Shown: positions 7,229-16,340 of the stretch, one piece after another
Position numbering within the stretch: position 1 is the stretch's first letter
Layout of the letters: every line of letters begins with the position of its first letter
NCBI RefSeq assembly: GCF_047973035.1
Contig: NZ_JBKEBF010000031.1
Location: 124,001-188,000 of the forward strand
Reading direction: 5' to 3'
DNA from: Oleidesulfovibrio sp047973035
GTDB taxonomy: Bacteria > Desulfobacterota > Desulfovibrionia > Desulfovibrionales > Desulfovibrionaceae
Length of the DNA stretch: 64,000 nucleotides
Made by a program: the position numbers and the translations under genes
The notes under the pieces: generated by a model
Database searches by the model: none
What the model was told of the DNA's origin: nothing
What the model saw: the letters and a program-made list of their open reading frames with translations, nothing else

Positions 7229-10200
7229 CAGAATTCTCCGTCAGCAGATCGGCAGGAGGAGGGCAGTCAGCAACACTGACTGGCAGCCGTATTTGAAATA
7301 CAGCACCCTGATCAGCTTTACTTTGCACACTTATTGAACCCTTATGGTTGGCAGTGATGATAAAGTACGACACAGCCAATCCGAGTCCCGTCCCCATGCC
7401 CGGTTCCTTTGTGGTAAAAAACGGCTCAAAAGCCCGCTTTGCGACATCCCGAGTCATGCCCGGGCCATTATCTTCCACTTCGATAACGGCCTCGTCCTTT
7501 TCCTGCCAGGCCCGCACAATAATTACAGGGGAAGTAACCTCGGCAGCAAACATCGCCTGAGCGGCATTGCCAAGCAGATTAAGCAGCACCTGTTCTATCT
7601 CAGATGCTATGCAGTAAATGCTCTGCATTCCGTCAGCACAATCTTTGATAATCTGTATTTTTTTGAAGTCATATCTTTTTTTCAAATTATAGTCAGTAGC
7701 TACAAGCTCAAGTGCAACATCGATAAGTTGCTCGACAGGCACATATCCCCATGCACCGGAACATGGCCTGCTGAACTTCAGCATATTAGCTGTAATCTGT
7801 GCAGCTCTGAAAGCTGAAGACCGGACACCTTCGATAAAGCGCAATATACCTCTTGATTCCAGATACTGCAGAATAGCATCAAGTGAGCATCCGCACGCCT
7901 GAGCAGCGAAAGTATTATCCGGCCTGTCAGGCTCAAGGCGACGCATTATATTTTGCGCTCCCTGCAGAATGGCACCAAGGGGATTGTTAATCTCATGAGC
8001 CATTCCCGCGGCAAGTCCGCCGATGGAGCTCATTTTTTCACTCTGCACAAGGCGCTCGTCCATACGACGTCGTTCTGTAAGGTCAACAATAAAAGCAGCA
8101 TAGAAAATATTACTGCCTCGCACATCCAAAGGTACAAGGTGCACAAGCGCAAACAATTCGTCACCGGAAGACGTGCGCAGGCGTACTTCCTGAGGCACTT
8201 TACTGCTTAGATCAAGGACACTCTCAATTTCTAAAGGGCACGATTCTTCATGAATGTTTTCCATACCCATCTGGCTGAGCTTGCCGGAGATACAATCAGA
8301 TACCGACATGCCGAACAGATCTGTAAAGGACTTGTTAACACGCTGCACCAGGCCATCAGCATCAAGCAGCGCCACAGGCAGCGGCAATACTTCCAGCAGA
8401 ACGGACAGTTGTTGTTCGCTCTTGGCAAGTGCAGCTTCCATCTGTTTTAAGCCGGTCTTATCAAATGCCGCACAAAGTAAAACATCTCGCCCTTGCCACG
8501 GCACACGGCCCAGATATGCTTCCACATCATGAATCCTGCCAGATGAGGAAACATGTTGCTGCTGGTGAAGTCCGGTATAGAGTTCTGTTGATGCAGTCAT
8601 GATTGCATCGATTTCATCTCTGTCGGCAGTCCACACGTCATACAGAAAGAGCTGACAAAACTCCTTACGGCTGTATTCATAAAAACTGCATGCGGCCTTG
8701 TTCGCGTCCAGCACCGCACCGTTATCAGGGTCGATAACTAACTGAACAAGGGCGGAATTTTCGTACATATTTCTAAAAAGAACTTCACGCTCACGCAGGT
8801 ATACCTCTGCCAGTTTGCTTTCCAGCACCGGCCCCAGAAGCGGCATAATCTGAGCCAGCAGGTTCGCCACATTGGAAGTGGGCTCAGCCTTTTCCAATGA
8901 AAACAGCGCCACGCGGATAAGCCCAGTTGAAGCACGGTGCACCTGCGCCACGCAGCACCCGCGCAGGATAGTTTTCATCTTCAGAGAGAAGCCGCCATCT
9001 TTTCCATCACCGAAATAACGCGAAAATCTTTCGTCTACGCTAACATCTTCTACAACCATCACATCCTTCTCGTCCTCTGTATTCAGATTGCCGAGCAGGT
9101 TTTCCATATACGCAGATAAGGATTGTTTAGCCGTCAGTTCCGGATTGTACTTAGCCAGAATAGGATAGAATGATTCGTGTTGATACAGCACCAGTCTGCT
9201 ACGCCCTTCATGCTCCGCCAGCCAGACGGCGCCGAGGTTCCAACTGGTCTGCTGGCACAACTTCCTGAGAAAAATCTCCATGGCGCTGTCAGGCCCCGGT
9301 GCAAGCTGCACTTCCACCACCAGAGTTTTCAACAGACGAGCCAACTCTTCGCGTTGAGCGGCCTGCATTTCTGCGACTTCAAGATCATAATGACGAACAG
9401 TATATTTATACCCCATAAGCACCAGAATGATCCCTGCAAACCACAGCCCTGCGGTCAGAGCAACAACACGCATCATTCCCGACTGCAAGGGGCTGAACAC
9501 GTCAACAATCCGCGCACTGGCTACGATGTACAAGGGGTATGAAGGGATAAGAGTCGCTTCATATAATGCGTCTTCTGTTTTTATCCGGCGTGTGCCGACG
9601 CCCTGCAGCAGCTGCTGACTAACTGACGGCGGTACGTCCAGAGATGCGAGAGACATTCCACGCAATGATGAACGCATATCGTTCCATGCAACCAGCAAAG
9701 CTCCGTCTGCCCGAACAAGCCCCACGGTAAACGCTGTGGAAAGCGATCCGTCCAAAAAGCGCTCTGTCAGATACTGGGTATCCACAAGGCCGCAAAAAAG
9801 TACCTGATTACCGGCCGCATCCTGACCACTACGATACATGACAATCTGCGGGTATGCTTCTTTGCCTTGTACGGCAACTACACGCGGGCTGCCTTGCGTC
9901 TGAAGCAGTTCCCGCCACAGCAGTTCAACCAGATCTCTGTTTAGTTTGAGCCTGCCTTCAAATTGAGCAAACGTCTCTTCACCGGTTTTTGAGTAGACCA
10001 GCACGTTGTTTATATGCGGGTGCAAAACAAACCTGCTTGCCTGTGAAATATGAATTCCTTCTGCCTGAATATTCAGTAGCATCTGTACCATATCCAAGGC
10101 ATGAGAAACTTCGGCTGAGAATGTCGCCAGAACTCTGCCAAGTTCCAACTGGGCTTTGGCCAGCGCTTGAGAGCGGGCATTTCTGATTGCATCAAAAGCA

Positions 10201-10283
10201 AAAAAGAAAGCCATCACCGTAAGCACTACGGCAACCAGAACTGCAGCCAGCTTACCTCGGGCTATATCCAGCTTACGGGACAC
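7206..10283 (-). CDS. Membrane sensor histidine kinase with periplasmic sensor, GAF and PAS domains
   Basis: About 1025 residues. In order: a membrane segment (~residues 13-33, AAVLVAVVLTVMAFFFA), a ~240-residue periplasmic sensor region of Cache type, a second membrane segment (VVALTAGLWFAGIILVLMG), a GAF-like region, two PAS domains, then HisKA with the phospho-acceptor His near 763 (GMAHEINNPLGAILQ) and HATPase (N box NLLGNAAQAM; GTGLGLAVSYF). I chose GTG at 10283, nine bases after GGAGG and overlapping the preceding gene by 11 bases. An ATG three codons earlier is adjacent to that site. It sits between two binding-protein genes in one operon and has no receiver gene beside it. Confidence 0.9.
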   Translation of the reverse strand: MSRKLDIARGKLAAVLVAVVLTVMAFFFAFDAIRNARSQALAKAQLELGRVLATFSAEVSHALDMVQMLLNIQAEGIHISQASRFVLHPHINNVLVYSKTGEETFAQFEGRLKLNRDLVELLWRELLQTQGSPRVVAVQGKEAYPQIVMYRSGQDAAGNQVLFCGLVDTQYLTERFLDGSLSTAFTVGLVRADGALLVAWNDMRSSLRGMSLASLDVPPSVSQQLLQGVGTRRIKTEDALYEATLIPSYPLYIVASARIVDVFSPLQSGMMRVVALTAGLWFAGIILVLMGYKYTVRHYDLEVAEMQAAQREELARLLKTLVVEVQLAPGPDSAMEIFLRKLCQQTSWNLGAVWLAEHEGRSRLVLYQHESFYPILAKYNPELTAKQSLSAYMENLLGNLNTEDEKDVMVVEDVSVDERFSRYFGDGKDGGFSLKMKTILRGCCVAQVHRASTGLIRVALFSLEKAEPTSNVANLLAQIMPLLGPVLESKLAEVYLREREVLFRNMYENSALVQLVIDPDNGAVLDANKAACSFYEYSRKEFCQLFLYDVWTADRDEIDAIMTASTELYTGLHQQQHVSSSGRIHDVEAYLGRVPWQGRDVLLCAAFDKTGLKQMEAALAKSEQQLSVLLEVLPLPVALLDADGLVQRVNKSFTDLFGMSVSDCISGKLSQMGMENIHEESCPLEIESVLDLSSKVPQEVRLRTSSGDELFALVHLVPLDVRGSNIFYAAFIVDLTERRRMDERLVQSEKMSSIGGLAAGMAHEINNPLGAILQGAQNIMRRLEPDRPDNTFAAQACGCSLDAILQYLESRGILRFIEGVRSSAFRAAQITANMLKFSRPCSGAWGYVPVEQLIDVALELVATDYNLKKRYDFKKIQIIKDCADGMQSIYCIASEIEQVLLNLLGNAAQAMFAAEVTSPVIIVRAWQEKDEAVIEVEDNGPGMTRDVAKRAFEPFFTTKEPGMGTGLGLAVSYFIITANHKGSISVQSKADQGAVFQIRLPVSVADCPPPADLLTENSDDQSVSE

Positions 10284-11310
10284 CGTTGCCATCCTCCAGT
10301 TGTCTGAAAAACTCCTCCGTACTCCGGAGCAACTCCATGTCCACATGTGTTGCCTGCGCAATCTCATCCTGTCTGGGCAACACCCGCTCACGCAACATCC
10401 GCACCTGCCTCCGGCTGGGTACCGTTATCTGCAGGCCCTCTCTCTGCAGAATATTTTTTGCTCTTTCTTGTGCTTCGGCCGCCTGTAGCCTTCCTTCCAG
10501 CGCAACCTCATCCCAAATCCTTTGCACTACCTCACGTATCCCAACGGGCAGCCCGTTCCAGAACCGCGCACTGACTATCGGAACATACTGGGCAAAATAT
10601 TCATTATCTTCGAATGCGTAGCGCAGTCCGTATTCCCACAATTTTGCACTGGCTACCGTTTCGTACGATGTAAGCACTCCGTCCACCGAGCCGGATTCAA
10701 GCCAGGCAGGCAGGTCAGGCCAGGCAATTATACGCGGAAGCCCGCCAAGAGCGCTGATGCGCATTTCATTGCTAATTCCACCCGCAACCCTGATAGTCAT
10801 TCCTTCAACATAGCGGGCTGCTGTAAGCGGTCTGGAAAGAGTAAACATCTGGGTATGCCCCAGATCAAGCCATACCCCTAGCACCTTAGCATTTATTGTT
10901 TTTTCAATTTTTTCAGCCAGCTTATCCCCGACAGGACTTTCAAGCAGTGCATAAACATCCTGCGCACTCCTGCCATAAAAAACAGGCATCATGAAAAGGT
11001 TAACCGAAGGCTCAATTCGCGCAATATTCCACGTGCCCGGCACAATCATTTCAACTTTTCCCTGCGCCAGTGCGTAGACAGCATCTCTGTCTCTGAAAAG
11101 CCGTGCATTGGAATAAACAACCACTTTGAGTTTGCCTTCAAGCTCCTGATTAACTCTTTGGGCAAAGGTCCGGACCACGCCTGTCTGCATATGGCTTTCG
11201 GTATTTTCCAATGAAATGCGCATCACCGGAGTTCCTGCTGCAAACCCGTTCAGCGGCGCACAGGCCCAAAGCAGCAGTAAAAGAGCCCAAAGCACAGTTC
11301 CGTTGCGCAT
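10273..11310 (-). CDS. TRAP-family (DctP-type) periplasmic substrate-binding protein
   Basis: This 345-residue protein starts with a cleavable signal peptide ending GFAAG and has the DctP fold pattern. It shows FAQRVNQELEGKLKVVVYSN near residue 50, LAQGKVEMIVPGTWN around 80, and IRVAGGISNEMRISALGG around 175. The last is the segment with the conserved Arg that holds a carboxylate in TRAP binding proteins. No TRAP permease (DctQM) lies in the window. As first gene of a three-gene operon ending with a second binding protein, and overlapping the kinase, it probably serves as an extracytoplasmic sensing partner of the kinase. Confidence 0.87.
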   Translation of the reverse strand: MRNGTVLWALLLLLWACAPLNGFAAGTPVMRISLENTESHMQTGVVRTFAQRVNQELEGKLKVVVYSNARLFRDRDAVYALAQGKVEMIVPGTWNIARIEPSVNLFMMPVFYGRSAQDVYALLESPVGDKLAEKIEKTINAKVLGVWLDLGHTQMFTLSRPLTAARYVEGMTIRVAGGISNEMRISALGGLPRIIAWPDLPAWLESGSVDGVLTSYETVASAKLWEYGLRYAFEDNEYFAQYVPIVSARFWNGLPVGIREVVQRIWDEVALEGRLQAAEAQERAKNILQREGLQITVPSRRQVRMLRERVLPRQDEIAQATHVDMELLRSTEEFFRQLEDGNGVP

Positions 11311-11401
11311 AACCTTCTCCTCAAGATGAAAACCATTTTCACGACTGGCATTGCCGCGCTATTTCTATTATTTTTCCGTAAACTGACAAAAAGGTGATTC
11401 C

Positions 11402-11842
11402 ATGCAGCACTACACAAGAATGTTTCAAGACTTCATCGCCGAAAAGCGGATGAAATGGACCCAGCAGCGAGAAGCTGTGGTGCACGCACTGTGGACCACC
11501 GAAGAACATGTCACCTGCGAAGAGCTTGCTGCACGTCTGGCAACGCAAGGGCGACGCATCGGCCTTGCCACGGTTTACCGCAACCTGCGCCTGCTCGTTG
11601 ATGCGGGTCTTGCCCGCGAGTTTCACAGCGGCGGAGCATCCACCCGCTATGAGCGCTATGTAGAAGATGACCACCATGATCATCTTATCTGTGAACGGTG
11701 CGGTACAACTGTCGAGTTTCTAGATGAAACGCTCGAGCAGCTGCAGGAACAACTTGCTGTGAAGCACGATTTTCGTCTGACAGGACATAAAATGTACCTG
11801 TACGGACTGTGCCCTGATTGCAGACCCAAATCTTCGCGCTGA
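11402..11842 (+). CDS. Fur-family metal-responsive repressor
   Basis: The 146-residue protein has an N-terminal winged helix (KWTQQREAVVHALW, then LATVYRNLRLLVDAGLA, the recognition helix) and a C-terminal dimerisation domain with DDHHDHLICERCG and later CPDC, the two CXXC pairs of the structural zinc site. I cannot tell Fur, PerR and Zur apart by eye. The ATG follows AAGGTGA. It is divergent from the TRAP binding-protein operon, and the roughly 90-base gap could contain a shared operator. Confidence 0.9.
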   Translation: MQHYTRMFQDFIAEKRMKWTQQREAVVHALWTTEEHVTCEELAARLATQGRRIGLATVYRNLRLLVDAGLAREFHSGGASTRYERYVEDDHHDHLICERCGTTVEFLDETLEQLQEQLAVKHDFRLTGHKMYLYGLCPDCRPKSSR

Positions 11843-11866
11843 CCGCGCCTCCTGAAAAATCTGCCG

Positions 11867-12386
11867 CTAGTTGCGGCAATCGACAGCTGCGGCGGGAACA
11901 GCCTTTGCCACATGTGAGCACCCTGTGCTCATGATCGCAAAAAAGCGCATCACTTCCATCCGGATCATTTCATCCATACCTGTATCCTGCAGGGGAGCAC
12001 TGCGTCCTCCTGATGTACAAACGGCTAAAGCCTGCGATATCTTTTTTTGCAGATCAGCAACTCCGCGCCGGATACGCGCATACGCAGCTTCCAGAGCCGC
12101 ACGATCCGGCGAATCTGTAATATTCAGCCCGCATCACCGCCAGCTCTTCGCTCAGGCCGGAAGCCGCTTCAGTTATCAATCCGGCCTTGCCGCGCACCTG
12201 TGCGCATGTAGGTGCACCTTCCATAAGCCATGCATCCTGCATCGTTTCAGATTGCCACAACAATATATTCAGGTTGCGGGCAGAAAAGCTTGTACCTTGT
12301 GCACAGGCTGCCCCATAAAAGAAACCTGTCAGACATAGTACTACAAAACACACAGGCAGTGGGCTTATTTTCATTCGCAAATCCAT
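11867..12386 (-). pseudogene. Small exported protein gene interrupted by a one-base frameshift
   Basis: From an ATG at 12386 the frame encodes a signal peptide (hydrophobic core PVCFVVLCLTGFFYGA, cleavage after CAQ) and about 60 mature residues up to GLSEELAVMR. After the CGGG near 12127-12130 that frame soon becomes a cysteine-rich tail with no protein-like pattern. The neighbouring frame continues sensibly with LNITDSPDRAALEAAYARI, then VADLQKKISQAL, to a stop at 11867. One extra base in the GGG run explains the whole pattern, and the intact product would have about 172 residues. I do not recognise the family. It faces the Fur-family gene, 24 bases away. It could be real decay, a sequencing error or slippage. 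Confidence 0.6.
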
Positions 12387-12441
12387 CGTTATATTTTGAT
12401 AAAGTAAACCCAATATATCATAAGTCCCTGCACTCGGGCAC

Positions 12442-12469
12442 AAAAAAACCCCCGGCCGGCACCGGGGGT
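12442..12469 (-). terminator. Rho-independent terminator of the TauE-type gene
   Basis: On the minus strand ACCCCCGG and CCGGGGGT pair around a six-base loop and are followed by seven T residues, 30 bases past the stop codon at 12499. Confidence 0.92.
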
Positions 12470-12498
12470 TGCGTGAGAACTCTATCGGGAAGATAAGC

Positions 12499-13296
12499 CT
12501 AAAAAAGGCTCAGCAGCATCTTTGTACCCACCACAATAAGTAGCGCAGCAAAAATACGCTTAAGGCGGGGTACAGGCAGGCTATGAGCAAGCCGCACCCC
12601 TACAGGGGCGGTAAGCATACTGGCGCATACAATACCAACCATCGCGGGCAGATAGACGTACCCGACAGAGTATTCGGGCAGGGTCGGCTGGCCCCACCCG
12701 CTAATTACATAGCCTAGCGCGCCCGAAATGGCGAGAGGAAATCCTATGGCGGCAGCAGTGCCGATGGCTTTATGGATTGTAACATTGCACCATGTAAGAA
12801 AAGGAACAGTCAAAGTTCCACCACCGATACCCACAAGGCTTGAAAGCACTCCGATCCCGCTTCCCGCGGCAATCATTCCGGCAGAACCGAGCAACTGGCG
12901 TGTCCCTTTGGGCTTGATATCAAGCAGCATCTGAGCTGCCACATACAGCAGAAAACACCCGAAAAAGCCTTTCAGAAAATTGGTGGAAAGAGCAGAAGCA
13001 ATAAAAGCTCCGGCAAACGTACCTACCAGAATGCCGGGTGCAGTGGCCTTTACCGCATACCACAACACGGCGCCTCGTTGATTATGCGCGCGCATGCTGG
13101 AGATGGATGTAAAAATAATCGTGGCCATGGAAGTGCCCAGCGCCAGATGCAGAATATGCTCGTGCGGAACGCCTTGCCACGTAAACGAAAAAGTCAGCAT
13201 GGGAACTATCACCAGCCCCCCGCCGATTCCCAATAAGCCTGCCAGTACGCCTGCAAAGGCCCCCAGCACAAGGCATAATACAAGAGACGCAATCAT
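12499..13296 (-). CDS. TauE/SafE-family membrane permease (sulfite exporter-like)
   Basis: The 265-residue integral membrane protein has about eight hydrophobic segments and the two homologous glycine-rich halves typical of this family: GLLGIGGGLVIVPML near residue 20 and SLVGIGGGTLTVPFL near residue 152. Family members move sulfite, sulfoacetate or other small organic anions. In a sulfate reducer a sulfur-anion or carboxylate role is plausible, but the substrate cannot be read from the sequence. It is separated from the upstream FMN enzyme by a terminator, so it has its own transcript. Confidence 0.88.
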   Translation of the reverse strand: MIASLVLCLVLGAFAGVLAGLLGIGGGLVIVPMLTFSFTWQGVPHEHILHLALGTSMATIIFTSISSMRAHNQRGAVLWYAVKATAPGILVGTFAGAFIASALSTNFLKGFFGCFLLYVAAQMLLDIKPKGTRQLLGSAGMIAAGSGIGVLSSLVGIGGGTLTVPFLTWCNVTIHKAIGTAAAIGFPLAISGALGYVISGWGQPTLPEYSVGYVYLPAMVGIVCASMLTAPVGVRLAHSLPVPRLKRIFAALLIVVGTKMLLSLF

Positions 13297-13327
13297 GATA
13301 AGATGACCTTGGCGCTATTTATTCAGT

Positions 13328-13355
13328 AAAAAGCCCGCCACCATCGGCAGCGGGC
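13328..13355 (-). terminator. Rho-independent terminator of the FMN dehydrogenase gene
   Basis: On the minus strand GCCCGC pairs with GCGGGC, extended inward by further GC and GU pairs, and is followed by five T residues. It lies 13 bases past the stop at 13368. Confidence 0.82.
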
Positions 13356-13367
13356 ATCTCATTGACG

Positions 13368-14390
13368 TTAGAATCCGCGCAGGATGTGCCTGCCGATGTC
13401 TCTGACCGTCTTGCAGCCTGTAAGCACCATGGACTGAACCAACTGTCCACGTAGTGACTCAAGATACTTGGCAACGCCTTCTGCCTTGCCACCTACCGCA
13501 GCAATGCTGAACGGCCTGCCGATAAGCACCACGTCTGCGCCGAGGGCAAGCATTTTAATAACATCAAACCCGTCGCGCACACCGCCGTCAGCCATAATAG
13601 TAATACGGCCCTTCACGGCATCTGCGATTTCGGGCAGCACTTCCGCACCACCGGGAGTATGATCAAGAACTCGTCCGCCATGGTTGGAAACCACAATGGC
13701 ATCCGCCCCGACCTCAACAGCCAGCTGGGCATCCACAACGGTCATAATGCCTTTGAGAATAAATTTACGACCTGCTGCGTGCACTTTTTCAACAATAGCT
13801 CTCAGCTCTGCAGCAGTTTTGGGCGAAACAGGGCGTCCCATCTTGCGCAAGGTAACAAGCCCCGCAGCATCAATATCCATACCGACAACAGAACAGTCGG
13901 AAGCCAGAGCGCGATCCAGTTTCTGATCCAGCTCTTCACTATCCCACGGCTTGATAAAGGGAATGCCATGACCGTCGACCTTGGCAATGCCGTCCATACC
14001 GGCATCGATAATAAACGGAGGCACGCCGTCGCCAGTACAGCCTATGACGCCCTGCTCCTTACAGCCGCCAAGAATGGCGTCCACATACTCTTCTTCTGTA
14101 ATACCGCCGCCCATGTTGAATGAAACGCCGCCGATGGGAGCAGCCATTACAGGCATTGAGAGGGGAATCCCGAGAACATCGGTCGCGGTATCAGGCTGCA
14201 CTGCGTCGTGAATAAGGCGCATGTTCAGCTGCACCGCAGCCAGCGCCTCAACGTTATTACGAAAAGCTGAAGCCGTATTCAGGCCACCCATGCCCGGAAC
14301 TTCACCGGCACAGGCTTTTCCGTTACAGACAGGACAGACTCTGCAAAAGCCTTTCATCAGTTCTTTTGCGTTTTCGCGAACTTCTTTCAT
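13368..14390 (-). CDS. FMN-dependent alpha-hydroxy-acid dehydrogenase/oxidase family protein
   Basis: The 340-residue protein has the FMN-binding TIM barrel of the lactate/glycolate oxidase family. It shows LSMPVMAAPIGGVSFNMGGG near residue 77, KFILKGIMTVVDAQLAVEVG in the middle, VSNHGGRVLDHTPGG around 233 with the catalytic His and substrate Arg, and IMADGGVRDG followed by ALGADVVLIGRPF for the FMN phosphate. An unusual N-terminus carries five cysteines within 20 residues (FCRVCPVCNGKACAG), absent from classical lactate oxidases and suggestive of a metal or Fe-S site or a redox switch. AGGAGG precedes the ATG. A GntR regulator gene is 200 bases upstream, so lactate or another 2-hydroxy acid is a reasonable substrate. 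Confidence 0.87.
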   Translation of the reverse strand: MKEVRENAKELMKGFCRVCPVCNGKACAGEVPGMGGLNTASAFRNNVEALAAVQLNMRLIHDAVQPDTATDVLGIPLSMPVMAAPIGGVSFNMGGGITEEEYVDAILGGCKEQGVIGCTGDGVPPFIIDAGMDGIAKVDGHGIPFIKPWDSEELDQKLDRALASDCSVVGMDIDAAGLVTLRKMGRPVSPKTAAELRAIVEKVHAAGRKFILKGIMTVVDAQLAVEVGADAIVVSNHGGRVLDHTPGGAEVLPEIADAVKGRITIMADGGVRDGFDVIKMLALGADVVLIGRPFSIAAVGGKAEGVAKYLESLRGQLVQSMVLTGCKTVRDIGRHILRGF

Positions 14391-14591
14391 GCAGGAGCAA
14401 CCTCCTAACTGTTTGATGCTGGTGTGAAAAGTGTGTCATCACCGACAGCCGGACTATATCCTAAGGCCCGAAACCCTGCGTTTAGCACCGCCGGCGACTG
14501 TAAATGCCTTTTTGATTGACTGCCCAAACCGATACCGTACACCGCATCTGAGAGCAAGAGTGTTACTAAAAAAAACTACATACAGGCAAAA

Positions 14592-15302
14592 TTAGTCAAT
14601 CCATTGCAACGCAATCTGCTCTACATAATCGATGTGTGCGTGCATCTCGCGGAAAGCCGCCTCCGGGTCACGATTCATCAGAGCTTCCAATACCCGCTCA
14701 TGCGTCATCACCGCCCAATCACGCCGTTCTTCGGTCTGCAGCGTAAAATCACGGCTTTCGCTTACAATGTCGTGGATACGTACCAAAACCTCGTAAAGCA
14801 CTCTGTTGCCTGTGGCTTTTGCAATCAGCAAATGAAATTCAGCGTCATGGGCCGAACCGGAACCGCCCTCCGCGATAACAGCCTTCTGTTCATTAAGCTT
14901 TTCACGCAGCAGGCCGATATCGGCATCGGTTATGTTACGCGCGGCAAGACTGGCAATCTGGGGTTCCAAAAGTTTACGAAACTCCAGAACTTCCTGAATA
15001 TTGCGCTGTTCAACAGCCATGCCGAGCGGCCCGTACAGCAGCTCCTGCCTGTCATCCAGCACATAGGTGCCATCTCCTCTGCGGCTGGCAAGCACGCCTT
15101 GTTGTTCTAAAGAACGGATAGCTTCGCGCACGGAATGTCGGGACACGCTCAAAGCCGCTGCAAGCTGCCTTTCCGCAGGCAATTTATCCCCACGGCGCAA
15201 CTCGCCGCGGGCAATCAACTCACGCAGTTGATCTGCAATTTCTTCGCGCACGCGCTGATGTTTTACCCCGCCCGGAGCAAAACGAACTGTGCTTCTGGTC
15301 AC
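14592..15302 (-). CDS. GntR-family transcriptional regulator, FadR/LldR subgroup
   Basis: The 236-residue regulator has an N-terminal winged helix (residues ~15-80, with GDKLPAERQLAAALSVSRHS and VREAIRSLEQQGVL) and a C-terminal all-helical FCD ligand domain with FRKLLEPQIASLAARN and AHDAEFHLLIAKATGN, whose Asp and His residues fit the metal site of LldR- and PdhR-like proteins. The start is GTG at 15302, six bases after GGGAGA. Position upstream of the FMN hydroxy-acid dehydrogenase suggests control of that gene in response to a hydroxy acid. Confidence 0.9.
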   Translation of the reverse strand: MTRSTVRFAPGGVKHQRVREEIADQLRELIARGELRRGDKLPAERQLAAALSVSRHSVREAIRSLEQQGVLASRRGDGTYVLDDRQELLYGPLGMAVEQRNIQEVLEFRKLLEPQIASLAARNITDADIGLLREKLNEQKAVIAEGGSGSAHDAEFHLLIAKATGNRVLYEVLVRIHDIVSESRDFTLQTEERRDWAVMTHERVLEALMNRDPEAAFREMHAHIDYVEQIALQWID

Positions 15303-15347
15303 CTGTTATCTCCCACATCAAAACGAAGAAACAGCTCTACAAGAGCG

Positions 15348-15830
15348 TCACTTACGACCTTCCAGCGGCACGCCGCCGGTTACAAATGAAATCCCCTGAG
15401 ATGAAGCCGTGCCTATCATAACCCCTTCAATAATCGGGGCAGGTACGGGGCTTTTACTGCTCCAGCGGACGATAAAGCGGGCACTTGAACCACCGCTCAG
15501 GTCATTTTCGGCCACCACAAACCGGACACCTGCCAGCGCGGTGATGTTGACTTCATCTTTAATAAAGCGGTGCACCACCTTGCCCTCCGAGTCCAGATAG
15601 CTGACTTCCTCAAGCACAATGGTATGTTCTGCAGAGGAATTTCGCACACTGAGTGTAGTCGCCAGAGCAAACCGGCTTTCCTTGTTGCCGTAATAAACAT
15701 GTGAATACACAGGAACATGGACAGTCTGTCCTCTCCACTTGGGGGCACTCCACGTTTCGGCATAGACGGGCATTGCCACAAGCAATACAGCCGCCAGAAC
15801 GACGCTTAACAATCCTGCCTTATTCGACAC
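15348..15830 (-). CDS. DUF3124-family exported protein
   Basis: The 160-residue protein has a cleavable signal peptide (LLSVVLAAVLLVAMPVYA) and a single beta-rich domain with VHVPVYSHVYYGN near residue 37, TLSVRNSSAEHTIVLEEVSY in the middle and GVMIGTASSQGISFVTGG at the end, which match my recollection of DUF3124. Its function is unknown. It is probably periplasmic. It lies between the ArsR gene and the GntR gene, all on the same strand with gaps of about 45-60 bases. Confidence 0.75.
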   Translation of the reverse strand: MSNKAGLLSVVLAAVLLVAMPVYAETWSAPKWRGQTVHVPVYSHVYYGNKESRFALATTLSVRNSSAEHTIVLEEVSYLDSEGKVVHRFIKDEVNITALAGVRFVVAENDLSGGSSARFIVRWSSKSPVPAPIIEGVMIGTASSQGISFVTGGVPLEGRK

Positions 15831-15890
15831 CTGAGCCTCCTTATATGCACCGGCTCTACCGCGTTACCTGTTTTCTAATGTAAAACCGTG

Positions 15891-16253
15891 TTACCGTGAC
15901 TCCTGCACATGATCGAGAGCTTGACGGAAAAGCTGCCGCACGTGGTCGTCATCCAGCGCATAAAACACATTTTTTCCTTCTTTACGATATCGTACCAGCT
16001 TGGACGCCCGAAGAAGTCTGAGTTGATGAGAAACAGCAGACTGGCTGAGGCAAAGAATGGCTGCCAGATCACAAACACACAGCTCACTTACTGCCAGAGC
16101 CTCAAGTATACGCGCACGGGTTTTATCGCCAAGCACTTTAAAAAGCTCAGCCAGTGCCCCCAGATCATCTTCTGGAGACATGGCCGCTCTTACGCGGTCA
16201 ATAGCCTCTGTGTGCTCACAATGTTGACGGCAAATGGGAGTATCTTCCTGCAC
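15891..16253 (-). CDS. ArsR/SmtB-family metal-sensing repressor
   Basis: The 120-residue winged-helix protein contains GDKTRARILEALAVSELCVCDLA and, in the recognition helix, SQSAVSHQLRLLRASKLV. Cysteines in the ELCVCDL segment match the alpha-3 metal site of CadC- and ArsR-type sensors, and the N-terminus adds CRQHCEHTEA, further possible thiolate and His ligands. A soft or heavy metal such as cadmium, lead or zinc is the likely signal. The GTG start at 16253 follows GGAGG. No metal exporter is adjacent; the neighbours are a NarX-type kinase and DUF3124. Confidence 0.88.
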   Translation of the reverse strand: MQEDTPICRQHCEHTEAIDRVRAAMSPEDDLGALAELFKVLGDKTRARILEALAVSELCVCDLAAILCLSQSAVSHQLRLLRASKLVRYRKEGKNVFYALDDDHVRQLFRQALDHVQESR

Positions 16254-16340
16254 GCTACCTCCAGAATACAGCCGTAAGGGCTGAAATAGAAGAAGAACAT
16301 AGCTGCGTGCAGGCTGCGGGTCAAATAAGGAAAGTAAAAA

